Positions 56,348 to 64,000 of a stretch of 64,000 nucleotides of DNA are shown in pieces. The first letter of the stretch is position 1, and the number at the start of each line of letters is the position of its first letter. Origin of the DNA: Acinetobacter ihumii (GTDB lineage Bacteria; Pseudomonadota; Gammaproteobacteria; Pseudomonadales; Moraxellaceae); the NCBI RefSeq assembly GCF_900625095.1, contig NZ_LR130760.1:2862903-2926902 (forward strand), written 5' to 3'. Below the pieces are notes generated by a model, which saw nothing but the letters and a program-made list of their open reading frames with translations, had not been told where the DNA came from and did no database searches. The position numbers were made by a program, and so were the translations under genes.

Positions 56348-57835
56348 ATGCAAATACTCAAACAAATACAAATTCCGTATAGTTTTGCCAAGCGTCATGG
56401 CGTTTTGTTGCGTTATGAAGGGGATCAGGTCTTTATTGTACGTCGTCAAAATACAGAATGGATTGCCTTGCAGGAAGCAAGACGTATTGTAGGAAAACCT
56501 GCGCAACATCAAATTTGTGATGATCAAAGTTTTAATGCATTACTCAGTTCGAGTTATGCAGGAGATACGGGTGAATCACAACAGGTTGCTGCGGGACTTG
56601 AAGATCATCCCGATTTATTAAGTCTGGCAGATCAAGTTCCTGAAGCTGAAGATTTGATGGATCAGGAAGATGATGCACCGATTGTACGACTGATTAATGC
56701 ACTTTTGTCGGAAGCGATTCGCGTCAATGCTTCCGATATTCATATCGAATCTTTTGAAAAAAAGCTTTCTGTACGGTTGCGTGTTGATGGTCAATTGCGT
56801 GAAATTGTCCAGCCACGCCGTGAACTTGCACCGTTATTGGTGTCACGAATTAAAGTCATGGCGAAACTGGATATTGCCGAAAAACGCATACCACAAGATG
56901 GACGGATTTCCTTACGTCTGGCAGGGCGTGAAGTAGACGTGCGTGTTTCTACCTTGCCTTCTTCACATGGTGAACGTGTGGTGATGCGTTTGCTAGATAA
57001 GCAGGCAGGTCGTTTGAATATGACGCATTTGGGGCTGATGTCACATGATTATGAACGTCTGACGCATTTGGTACATCGCCCGCACGGCATTATTTTGGTT
57101 ACAGGGCCAACTGGTTCGGGTAAAACCACGACCTTATATGCGGCACTGTCTGATCTAAATGACAATACCCGAAATATTCTAACGGCCGAAGACCCAATTG
57201 AGTATCAACTGGAAGGTATAGGTCAAACTCAGGTGAACACCAAAGTAGATATGACCTTTGCGCGTGCCTTAAAAGCCATGCTACGTCAGGATCCTGATGT
57301 GGTAATGGTCGGTGAGATTCGTGATCTGGAAACGGCTGAAATTGCGGTACAAGCCTCACTCACAGGTCACTTGGTATTATCTACTTTACATACTAATACC
57401 GCCATTGGTGCTGTGACTCGTTTAAAAGATATGGGGATTGAACCTTTCTTGTTGTCTAGCTCGTTAATCGGAGTGATCGCTCAGCGTCTGGTTCGCACCT
57501 TATGTTCACATTGCGCCACTTGGCGTGAGGCAGATGATTTTGAACGTCAATTATTTCAGCACATTAGTCCTGAGCAACATTTAAAGTTACCAGAACCGCA
57601 AGCTTGTGAGCATTGTTCACATTTGGGTTTTACAGGGCGGACTGCGATTTATGAAATTGTTCCTGTCGATGATCAGATGCGTCGTCTAATTCATGGCAAT
57701 GCTGCTGAATTTGAACTGGAACGTTACGCTCGCCAATACTCAGGATCAATTCGTGACGATGGTTTAAGAAAGGTTCTGGCAGGAAAAACCACATTGGAAG
57801 AAGTGTTACGAGTCACCAATCAGGCAGAAGAATAG
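56348..57835 (+). CDS. gspE: Type II secretion ATPase GspE
   Basis: A 495-residue secretion ATPase that powers pseudopilus assembly. It contains the N2 domain (NASDIHIESFEKKLSVRLRV ~123), Walker A GPTGSGKTTTLYA (~254-266), Asp box ILTAEDPIEYQLEGIGQ (~279), Walker B PDVVMVGEIRDLETAEIA (~316) and His box, then the zinc-binding tetracysteine LCSHC ... CEHC (~384-424). GspE is favoured over PilB by length and the N-terminus. Type II secretion genes are scattered in Acinetobacter and no other gsp gene is adjacent here. ATG at 56348 is preferred to the overlapping GTG at 56345. It is divergent from the DUF432 gene. Confidence 0.9.
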   Translation: MQILKQIQIPYSFAKRHGVLLRYEGDQVFIVRRQNTEWIALQEARRIVGKPAQHQICDDQSFNALLSSSYAGDTGESQQVAAGLEDHPDLLSLADQVPEAEDLMDQEDDAPIVRLINALLSEAIRVNASDIHIESFEKKLSVRLRVDGQLREIVQPRRELAPLLVSRIKVMAKLDIAEKRIPQDGRISLRLAGREVDVRVSTLPSSHGERVVMRLLDKQAGRLNMTHLGLMSHDYERLTHLVHRPHGIILVTGPTGSGKTTTLYAALSDLNDNTRNILTAEDPIEYQLEGIGQTQVNTKVDMTFARALKAMLRQDPDVVMVGEIRDLETAEIAVQASLTGHLVLSTLHTNTAIGAVTRLKDMGIEPFLLSSSLIGVIAQRLVRTLCSHCATWREADDFERQLFQHISPEQHLKLPEPQACEHCSHLGFTGRTAIYEIVPVDDQMRRLIHGNAAEFELERYARQYSGSIRDDGLRKVLAGKTTLEEVLRVTNQAEE

Positions 57836-57849
57836 CTCATTCTCTCGAC

Positions 57850-58674
57850 TTAAAAACTGATTAAACGTCGATGCTGCATCAGTGGCATCGACTCACGAAT
57901 GTGATCCTGTTCTTTGGAATCAAACTCAACTGTAATCAGACCAGCACCTTCACCATCAATCATGTCTAAGAGCTGACCCCGACTATTGGTGGCTCCAGTA
58001 TGACCCCAAGTCTGACGTTTTTCCCCATGCCAGCCTTGTTGTGCTGCACCAAGGACATCACATTGGCTGTCCATTGCACGTGCTTGTAATAAAAGTTGCC
58101 AATGCATTTGACCCGTCGTATAAGTAAAAGCGGCAGGTGCGGTTAAGATTCTTGCGCCTTGTGCCCGCAAATTGAGTGCCAGCTCAGGAAAACGAAGATC
58201 ATAACAAACCATGAGTCCGATATTGCCAAAAGGTGTTTGAGCAACGACAACCTGATCACCTGGTTCAAAAAATTGAGATTCCTGATAACCGCCGACAGCA
58301 TCACCCACTTGCACATCAAACAAATGAATTTTGTCATAACGTGCTTCAGTTTTTTCTGGGCTGATACATAAACTGACCGTACGGACACGACCATCCTGAA
58401 TGACAGAACCATCAGGACGGAATGGACAGGGCAGTGTGCCTGCAATGATCCAGATATTGTATTGCTGCGCCAGCCGTTCTAAACGTTGTTGGATCTCTTC
58501 AAACCGTGCTGCGGTTTCACGTTGTTTACCCGCAGCAAAGCAGACAAAGTTTTCAGGAAACACAATCAGCTCTGCCTGTTGAGCCTTACTCTGCTGAATC
58601 AATGATTCAATGACACGAAAATTATCTTCAATGTCATTTTGAGAATTCATTTGCGCAACAGAGAGTAAAGTCAT
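57850..58674 (-). CDS. Nitrilase-superfamily amidohydrolase (Nit/YafV type)
   Basis: A 274-residue carbon-nitrogen hydrolase with the catalytic triad Glu in LIVFPENFVCFA (~43), Lys in RYDKIHLFDVQVGDAVGGYQES (~113) and Cys in GLMVCYDLRFPELALNLRA (~154). The FPENF and CYDLRFPE forms match the Nit1 group, deaminated-glutathione amidase, which repairs a side product of transaminases. A different small omega-amide could be the substrate. It converges on gspE; the minus-strand gigB gene lies 31 bases upstream. Confidence 0.9.
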   Translation of the reverse strand: MTLLSVAQMNSQNDIEDNFRVIESLIQQSKAQQAELIVFPENFVCFAAGKQRETAARFEEIQQRLERLAQQYNIWIIAGTLPCPFRPDGSVIQDGRVRTVSLCISPEKTEARYDKIHLFDVQVGDAVGGYQESQFFEPGDQVVVAQTPFGNIGLMVCYDLRFPELALNLRAQGARILTAPAAFTYTTGQMHWQLLLQARAMDSQCDVLGAAQQGWHGEKRQTWGHTGATNSRGQLLDMIDGEGAGLITVEFDSKEQDHIRESMPLMQHRRLISF

Positions 58675-58705
58675 ATGCAGAATTTATCCTGAAAAACTGA
58701 GGGAG

Positions 58706-59227
58706 CTAAGCGTTTTGCTTAGAAGATACTTGATCCAGTGTATCTTGTTCTTTTTGTAATTGTTTAACCAGTGGCTCAAACATATTCTGATTATTTTCGT
58801 TGAGTTGCATCAGGGTTCTATGTGCTTCAAGTACTGTTTTGAGCATCGCATTATGTGTAATTTCTTCTTCACATAATTCATGCGTACACACTTGTGGCTC
58901 TTTACAATAATTCAGGATGACGAAAACCTGCCCTAGCCCCATGCTGTTGGCCAGAGTTGTAATATCAGGATTAGTTGATAGCATCACTGCCTGAATATGA
59001 TGGACTTGCTTGAGTTTTAAACCTAGCTTGGCCAATATTCCAAGAACAGTACTATCAATAAAAGTGGTTTCAGTTAAATCGACAATTGCACCAACCACAT
59101 TTTGCTGCTGTTCAATTCGATTTAAAAGTTTGTCTAGACTTATGCAAGACTGGGCGCGTACTTCACCAATAAGTTTGAAAATATGCGTTCCATTTAAACT
59201 TGCATATTCAACATGACCTGTTGACAT
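58706..59227 (-). CDS. gigB: STAS anti-sigma factor antagonist GigB
   Basis: A 173-residue protein with an N-terminal STAS domain (~5-105) whose phosphorylatable Ser is in TTFIDSTVLGIL (Ser59 with this start). The ~60-residue C-terminal tail is charged and helical (ending EQDTLDQVSSKQNA). Order and sequence fit A. baumannii GigB, which is dephosphorylated by GigA and governs stress and antibiotic tolerance. The start is MSTGHVEYASL at 59227; the longer frame to 59287 adds a spurious hydrophobic lead. gigA lies 113 bases upstream on the same strand. Confidence 0.85.
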   Translation of the reverse strand: MSTGHVEYASLNGTHIFKLIGEVRAQSCISLDKLLNRIEQQQNVVGAIVDLTETTFIDSTVLGILAKLGLKLKQVHHIQAVMLSTNPDITTLANSMGLGQVFVILNYCKEPQVCTHELCEEEITHNAMLKTVLEAHRTLMQLNENNQNMFEPLVKQLQKEQDTLDQVSSKQNA

Positions 59228-59340
59228 ATAAATGCCATTTTCAGAGAAGGATAGCAAAATTATCACATAGGGCGCATAGATACTCAAGTATCCAACAGTC
59301 TTATAGGGAATAATTGAAATCTATATGATTGATTATTCAG

Positions 59341-60309
59341 TTAATTCAGTCGACACAGACTTAAAATAGCAATGTCATCTGCGACATGTTCAGGTGCTTT
59401 AAAGGATTGTTTTTGCAAATGATTGACCAATTGAGAAAATTGTTCGTTCAATCCGCCATCGAACGGTTCGAGTGCGCCATCTGAACAAATAATAAACCGA
59501 GTCTGTCGATTTAGAGTGCACTCATACTCTTGAATCTCCAGATCATCGGTTAAACCGAGTGGAAAACTACTGGTATTTAAAATTTTAGGTGGTTGATTGG
59601 GTTCAAAAATAATGGGTGGCGGATAATGCCCTGCACTTGACCAGCGAATCTGATGGGTTTGCAAATTTAAAATACCTGCCACCATGGTAATGTGTTTTTC
59701 AATATTTTCCTGCAATAACATGCCATTGAGTTTTTTAATCAACTCACGTGGGGTTTTAGATCGTCCATGAAAGGCTGCCATCCATGAAGTGAGTAAACTA
59801 CTGGTCACACCATGACCAGAAACATCAGCTAAATAAAATAGAACTTCTTTATCGTTAAGTTTCCAGTAATCATACCAGTCACCTGATAAATAAGCTGAGG
59901 GCTGGAAAAAAGTTTCAATTTTATAATCGAGTAAATCCAGCGTATTGGGTAATAATTTCTTTTGTAATTCAGCTGCCGCAGGTAAATCTCGGCTATCCTG
60001 ATTACGTTTATATTGTGCATCAATCTTTGATAAAGCTTCAGCGGGATTTTGCGGCAAATTTCCCCAAATCCAGCCTGCAAGTGCACCAAGTTGCCAAGCT
60101 TGAGCCAGTGCTGCACCTTCATCTTCACGTGCGATCACCACCGTTGGCAAAGACCACTGGTGCTCTAAAAAATCCTGAACATCCGCAATGGCAATGATAG
60201 TAGGGTCATATAGTTCCAGATCATCTATGTGAATGACTTGTAGACTCGGTAGCTCATCAACGGCTTTAGCTAAATGAGGGACTGAACGTGTCGGCTGAAT
60301 AAAATACAT
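59341..60309 (-). CDS. gigA: PP2C/SpoIIE-type serine phosphatase GigA
   Basis: A 322-residue RsbU-like phosphatase. The C-terminal PPM/SpoIIE domain (~125-322) has the metal-binding Asp in SGDWYDYW and LADVSGHGVTSSLL (~165), SSAGHYPP (~222), and SDGALEPFDG and VADDIAILSL near the end. The N-terminal ~100 residues resemble a receiver domain that has lost the usual phospho-site order (IAIADVQDF, VVIAREDEG, WQLGALAGWIW), so it is probably a pseudo-receiver. It should dephosphorylate the STAS protein encoded downstream. Identity as GigA rests on the pair and on memory of A. baumannii. Confidence 0.85.
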   Translation of the reverse strand: MYFIQPTRSVPHLAKAVDELPSLQVIHIDDLELYDPTIIAIADVQDFLEHQWSLPTVVIAREDEGAALAQAWQLGALAGWIWGNLPQNPAEALSKIDAQYKRNQDSRDLPAAAELQKKLLPNTLDLLDYKIETFFQPSAYLSGDWYDYWKLNDKEVLFYLADVSGHGVTSSLLTSWMAAFHGRSKTPRELIKKLNGMLLQENIEKHITMVAGILNLQTHQIRWSSAGHYPPPIIFEPNQPPKILNTSSFPLGLTDDLEIQEYECTLNRQTRFIICSDGALEPFDGGLNEQFSQLVNHLQKQSFKAPEHVADDIAILSLCRLN

Positions 60310-60435
60310 AGACGATTAGATGTAACCTTATCAATAATCATATTTACTATAATAGATGTACTATAGAAATCAAAAGATTGCTAGAAAAACTCGGCTTCTA
60401 GCAACTTTATTAAAAACTATGATGCAACCAAATAT

Positions 60436-61347
60436 TTAATTTTGAGTGTTGGAGTCGTCAGCATCATCTAAATCATCATCAATGAACTGGATTTGTTCAG
60501 TTGAGTTGCCTTTTTTCTCAGCAATTTGAAAACTCTTGCGCTGCAAATACAAGTCTCGAATCACAGCATATTTATCGCCTTGTAAAATTTGCTCGATATC
60601 CAACACTTGAGCACGAGTATCAATGGCTTGCAGCATATTGGTAGACCAATATAAACCTTTTTGATCATCCATTACATATTTCTGAGGTCGAGCCTGACTG
60701 TCAACCACTAAACCGAAGCCGTCACGAACAGTACTTGGACCAAAGAAAGGCAACATCAGGAAAGGTCCCGATGGTACGCCATAATAACCGAGAGTTACAC
60801 CGAAATTTTCCTCTTCAGTCGGTAAACCCAAACGACGTGCAGGATCAGCCAATCCTAAAGTTGTTAAGGTATTAATGGTAAAACGACCAAAGGTTTTGGC
60901 AGCTCGAGATGGACGACCTTGAATTAACTGATTCACTGCATTCCATGGCTCACCCAGATTTTTTCTAAATAAACGATAAGAACCACGAACTTGCTCTGGC
61001 GTTTTTTTCGTATATTGCACAGCAATAGGACGTACAATGGTTCGATCCAAAGCATCATTAAACGCATAAAACTGACGGTTTAAAGGTTGCAACGGATCCT
61101 TAACTTCATCCGGCTGTGCTGCATTCGCATTGACCTTAAAATCACTGGCTTTTACATTTTTAAGATCATCTTTTAATTCTTTTAATTTCTGAAATCGAGC
61201 CTTATTTTCAGGTGTGTCAGATTCAGATAGAGAGGCAGCACCTTCTTCGGCGTTAGTCGTCGCAACATTTTCACTCTCTTGAGCAAAAACATGAAAAGAC
61301 ATGCCTGTAGATAGGAGTCCAATAAATACAAGTTTTGAGTAATGCAT
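60436..61347 (-). CDS. mlaA: MlaA/VacJ outer-membrane phospholipid-removal protein
   Basis: A 303-residue MlaA-family protein that removes phospholipids from the outer leaflet of the outer membrane and passes them to MlaC. The family core is DPLQPLNRQFYAFNDALD (~81-98), GEPWNAVNQLIQG (~130) and GVPSGPFLMLPFFGPSTVRD (~189-208). Unlike E. coli MlaA, the signal MHYSKLVFIGLLSTGMSFHVFA ends in a type I site and has no lipobox Cys, so this is probably not a lipoprotein. An acidic N-terminal and C-terminal extension (ending DDDLDDADDSNTQN) flank the domain. It stands alone; the mlaFEDCB operon is not here. Confidence 0.92.
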   Translation of the reverse strand: MHYSKLVFIGLLSTGMSFHVFAQESENVATTNAEEGAASLSESDTPENKARFQKLKELKDDLKNVKASDFKVNANAAQPDEVKDPLQPLNRQFYAFNDALDRTIVRPIAVQYTKKTPEQVRGSYRLFRKNLGEPWNAVNQLIQGRPSRAAKTFGRFTINTLTTLGLADPARRLGLPTEEENFGVTLGYYGVPSGPFLMLPFFGPSTVRDGFGLVVDSQARPQKYVMDDQKGLYWSTNMLQAIDTRAQVLDIEQILQGDKYAVIRDLYLQRKSFQIAEKKGNSTEQIQFIDDDLDDADDSNTQN

Positions 61348-61520
61348 AAGAATCCTTAAACGCCTGTTGCGGCAAGATTTTATACCATTCTATATAAAGA
61401 TGGTTCTATTTGAATGACTAGATCATAACTGCTATTAAAACAAATCTGGGTAAAAAATGTTAAAAAAAGATAAAAAGAATGAAAAATAGACACTCGGACT
61501 AACAATATTAAAAAAAGATA
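61348..61520. other. AT-rich region between mlaA and the 5S promoter
   Basis: Contains the mlaA promoter on the minus strand and, nearer the right end, several A-tracts (61455-61520) in a position fit for an UP element of the rRNA-type promoter. No ORF is credible. Confidence 0.45.
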
Positions 61521-61548
61521 TTGCGTTGATGTGAGGATGCTGTAGAAT
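61521..61548 (+). promoter_or_regulatory. rRNA-type promoter of the solitary 5S gene
   Basis: TTGCGT (61521-61526), a 16-base spacer and TAGAAT (61543-61548), followed by a GC-rich discriminator (GCGCACC) and preceded by A-tract UP-like sequence. This architecture (short spacer, GC-rich discriminator, UP element) is that of rRNA operon promoters under stringent control. Confidence 0.65.
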
Positions 61549-61662
61549 GCGCACCTATCGGCGGCGAGCTAGATAAAAACTTGTTGAAAAACAGTGTGTT
61601 GATTGGGTATTAGTGGTTTTACACTGAGATTTGATTGAGACGTTGGAAGAGTAAAAAAGTTT

Positions 61663-61777
61663 GCTGGCGACAATAGCAAGAGTGAACCACCTGATCCCTT
61701 CCCGAACTCAGAAGTGAAACCTCTTCGCGCTGATGGTAGTGTGGCATTGGCCATGTGAGAGTAAGTCATCGCCAGCT
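61663..61777 (+). rRNA. rrf: 5S ribosomal RNA (solitary)
   Basis: A ~115-base 5S gene. The ends GCTGGCGA and TCGCCAGC pair as helix I, and inside are the conserved GTGAACCACCTGATCC, CCCGAACTCAGAAGTGAAA and GATGGTAGTG segments. There is no 23S, 16S or tRNA gene in the ~300 bases to its left; mlaA lies there instead. It has its own promoter and terminator, so it is transcribed as a single-gene unit. Exact ends are set by the helix and may be off by a base or two. Confidence 0.95.
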
Positions 61778-61787
61778 TTTAAATACT

Positions 61788-61824
61788 AAGCACCTCAACT
61801 CAAATGTTGGGGTGCTTTTTTTTT
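61788..61824 (+). terminator. Rho-independent terminator after 5S rRNA
   Basis: AAGCACCTCAAC and GTTGGGGTGCTT (one G-U pair) form a 12-base stem followed by about eight T. Confidence 0.9.
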
Positions 61825-62011
61825 GTGATAAGAAAAATAGAAATAGAATAAGTCTTGGTATGGATGGTTAATCTACCAATCAAGCTTGAATGCTTGAGTC
61901 AGGGCTTTCGTTAATAGAGCATAGTGTTTATGTAGGATATCGTTAAAATATATGCTATAAATAAGTTATGGGCACATTTTTTGCTTTGTAACGAAGTTGG
62001 GATATCAATTT

Positions 62012-63460
62012 ATGAAGTTATCTGTTGGATTGAAAGTCGCGAATTCTTTATCGCTTACCCCTCAATTACAACAAGCGATCCGTTTATTGCAACTCTCTAG
62101 CTTGGAGTTGGAACAGGAAATACAGATACAATTAGATAGTAACCCATTGCTCGAAAAAGTAGAAGAAGAAGGCATTATCGAAAGTCTATCGAGTTTAGAG
62201 TCAAAAGATACCAATGATTTGACACAGGATCTGAATGCGGATCATTTGCCTAATGATTTGCCTGTAGATACGGATTGGGATGATATTTACACGCATCAAT
62301 CAACAGCTTTAGCATCGCCTGAGTTTGAAGAGCGTGAAGATAACCGCCAAGTTCAAAATACATTAAAAGAGCATATTTTAGAGCAGGTGAATTTACTGCA
62401 TTTTTCAATGGTAGATAAATTAATTGCGTATTGCATTGTTGATTGTCTGGATGATAAAGGTTTTTTAGATGCTGAGATTGAAGAAGTTTTATTTGCAGTC
62501 GAACATTTGCTTGAAGAAGCTGACTATCATGAAGAAATTGAAATTGATGAAGTTCTCGTTGTCTTAAAATATATCCAACGTTTAGATCCAGTCGGAGTCG
62601 GTTCAACCAACCTTGCGCAGTGTCTTAAAATTCAATTGGAAATGATGGATGCAAGTATTCCATTTCGTCAGGAAGCTCTTAGTTTATTGCAATATTATGA
62701 GCTTTTAATTGCCAATGATTTAAACAAGTTATTAAAACTTTCTGGTTTAAATATGAGTCAGTTAAAAGCTGCGATCTGTCTATTAAAAACCTTAAAGCCC
62801 TACCCAGGCGCAGAGTTTGAAAGTCAGGAATCAGATTATCAAATTCCAGATGTTGTCGTGAGTAAAAAGGATAATAGTTGGCAAGTTCAGTTGAATCCAG
62901 ATGTGATTCCAAAATTGCGAGTCAATTCTTTTTATTCCAATATGATTCGCCGAGCTGATCAGAGTGATGAAAATCTTTATTTGCGTAATCAAATGCTGGA
63001 AGCCAAAAATTTTATCAAGAGCATTGATGAGCGTCATAAGACACTGTTAAAAGTGGCGACCTGTATTGTGGAACATCAACGCGCTTTTTTTGAAATTGGT
63101 GCTGAAGGAATGAAGCCTTTAGTGTTGCGTGATGTCGCTGAAGAAGTTGAATTGCATGAATCGACGGTTTCTCGAGTGACGACCAATAAATATATACTAA
63201 CACCGCGTGGCTTATTCGAACTCAAATACTTTTTTTCTAGTCATGTTGGCACTACTTCTGGCGGTGAATGTTCTTCAACTGCAATTCGCGCACGAATTAA
63301 AAAGATGATTTCTGCTGAGAATCCACGTAAACCTTTGTCTGATAATGCAATTGCGGTTTTATTGAAGGATGAGGGCATTGATGTAGCACGTCGGACAGTC
63401 GCAAAATATCGCGAATCGTTACATATTCCTTCGTCTTCTGAACGAAAAGTCTTGATCTAG
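62012..63460 (+). CDS. rpoN: RNA polymerase sigma-54 factor
   Basis: A 482-residue sigma-54. Region I is Gln/Leu-rich (MKLSVGLKVANSLSLTPQLQ, QAIRLLQLSSLELEQEI), region II is acidic (~45-100), then the core-binding domain (~100-250) and the DNA-binding C-terminus with a helix-turn-helix (ESTVSRVTTNKY ~385) and the RpoN box ARRTVAKYRE (~461-470). It directs RNAP to -24/-12 promoters with bacterial enhancer-binding proteins. ATG at 62012 is chosen because MKLSVGLK is the conserved start; the frame extends five codons upstream to TTG. lptB, the usual upstream neighbour, is absent here. Confidence 0.97.
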   Translation: MKLSVGLKVANSLSLTPQLQQAIRLLQLSSLELEQEIQIQLDSNPLLEKVEEEGIIESLSSLESKDTNDLTQDLNADHLPNDLPVDTDWDDIYTHQSTALASPEFEEREDNRQVQNTLKEHILEQVNLLHFSMVDKLIAYCIVDCLDDKGFLDAEIEEVLFAVEHLLEEADYHEEIEIDEVLVVLKYIQRLDPVGVGSTNLAQCLKIQLEMMDASIPFRQEALSLLQYYELLIANDLNKLLKLSGLNMSQLKAAICLLKTLKPYPGAEFESQESDYQIPDVVVSKKDNSWQVQLNPDVIPKLRVNSFYSNMIRRADQSDENLYLRNQMLEAKNFIKSIDERHKTLLKVATCIVEHQRAFFEIGAEGMKPLVLRDVAEEVELHESTVSRVTTNKYILTPRGLFELKYFFSSHVGTTSGGECSSTAIRARIKKMISAENPRKPLSDNAIAVLLKDEGIDVARRTVAKYRESLHIPSSSERKVLI

Positions 63461-63483
63461 TTTTTAAAGTGTGACTATTCTAA

Positions 63484-63518
63484 GGGTTCATTGTTGCAAA
63501 ATAATGAATCTTTTTTTT
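63484..63518 (+). terminator. Rho-independent terminator after rpoN
   Basis: GGTTCATT and AATGAATC (one G-U pair) form the stem, with inner TTG/CAA, followed by eight T. It may act as an attenuator before hpf. Confidence 0.75.
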
Positions 63519-63629
63519 CACCAAAGGAATAGTCGAAATGATTTAGTGATTGTGATGCAGAATTCTGTTTTTGTCATTGGATCGTATTGGCTATGACTTT
63601 ATATCCTAAAGAAGGTGAGGGATAGAATT

Positions 63630-63968
63630 ATGCAAATAACAATTCGTGGACATCATTTAGCGATTACCCCTGCAATAGAACAAACAATCAAGACAAAATT
63701 TGATCAGATGACTAAGCATCTGGATCAAGTCAATAGTTTGCAAGTTAAACTTTCCAAAGATCATCAAATTGATAAAAGAACGCACAAAGGAAGTGCAAAT
63801 CATATCGCAGAAGCGATTGTGCGATTGCCGGGTGTGGAACTTTTTGCTCAGGCTTCAGCTGACGATATGTATATGTCGATCAAAAAACTAAGTGAAAAAT
63901 TAAAAAGACAATTACAGAAACATCGAAAAATACAATGTCACCATCAACAGGTTCTAGTCGATATATAA
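63630..63968 (+). CDS. hpf: Ribosome hibernation promoting factor
   Basis: A 112-residue short-form HPF/YhbH (sigma-54 modulation protein family). It begins MQITIRGHHLAITPAIEQTI and has the QVKLSKDHQID and HIAEAIVRLPGVELFAQASADDMYMSI segments (~38-85) of the double-stranded-RNA-binding-like fold. It binds the 30S decoding site in stationary phase and helps form 100S ribosomes. The ATG at 63630, after GAGGGAT, is preferred over a start five codons upstream. The rpoN-hpf order is the standard one; ptsN would be expected next but is beyond the window. Confidence 0.93.
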   Translation: MQITIRGHHLAITPAIEQTIKTKFDQMTKHLDQVNSLQVKLSKDHQIDKRTHKGSANHIAEAIVRLPGVELFAQASADDMYMSIKKLSEKLKRQLQKHRKIQCHHQQVLVDI

Positions 63969-64000
63969 TTTTTTTCTTTAAAAAAGAGACCAAAACTTGG

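Noticed and set aside
61569..61769. 66-residue minus-strand ORF
   Set aside because: It covers the 5S rRNA gene on the opposite strand.

Overview
The window is chromosomal DNA from a gammaproteobacterium of the genus Acinetobacter; the species is not resolved. The evidence is the AT-rich base composition, a BaeSR pair that reads like the Acinetobacter proteins, a GigA/GigB-type stress pair, the tandem large acyl-CoA dehydrogenases, a dispersed gspE gene and the local gene orders. Almost everything is core genome. I see no prophage, insertion sequence, integron, CRISPR array or tRNA gene.

Layout. 1-2930: two tandem acyl-CoA dehydrogenases on the minus strand, the first cut by the window edge. 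3226-6117: a small LTxxQ-type lipoprotein divergent from the envelope-stress two-component system baeS-baeR. 6598-12898: a compact six-gene accessory catabolic cluster (MFS importer, class II aldolase-like protein, GhrA-like reductase, M20 carbamoylase-like amidohydrolase, HDAC-fold deacetylase, LysR regulator). This is the best candidate for an undescribed pathway. 12941-16149: a YjbR-family protein, a region with facing DnaA boxes, a poly-Gly lipoprotein and a predicted outer-membrane barrel. 16150-18474: SelO and a short-chain dehydrogenase on the minus strand. 18606-25257: a housekeeping run of mazG, a ComEA-like gene, pcnB-folK-panB-panC and rapZ-ptsO-darP. 25326-26966: an acyl-CoA ligase.

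27324-39967 holds the translation cluster thrS-infC, rpmI-rplT, pheS-pheT-ihfA. It is interrupted twice: by a GST, a YqaA-like protein, a TonB-domain protein and an MFS exporter between infC and rpmI, and by three poorly known genes between rplT and pheS. infC starts at ATT, and the rpmI leader can fold into a nested stem. 40479-47965 carries an alanine-rich lipoprotein, rho, trxA, ppx, accA, tilS and proC. 47982-57835 carries a YggT protein, polA, a giant DUF2339 membrane protein, an MscS channel with its partner gene, and gspE. 57850-61347 carries a nitrilase-family amidase, the STAS/phosphatase pair gigB-gigA and mlaA. The window ends with a solitary 5S rRNA gene behind its own rRNA-type promoter, then rpoN and hpf.

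Functional links. BaeSR, GigAB, NPr (ptsO), RapZ, RpoN and Hpf are stress or nitrogen-PTS regulators, and in A. baumannii GigAB is reported to communicate with NPr. rpoN-hpf and rapZ-ptsO, which are neighbours in E. coli, lie about 38 kb apart here. Start codons were moved from the longest reading frame wherever a ribosome-binding site or family alignment supported it (baeR, the GhrA-like gene, panB, thrS, infC, rpmI, pheS, gigB, rpoN, hpf and others). All family assignments come from reading the sequence and memory of the families; no database search was run.
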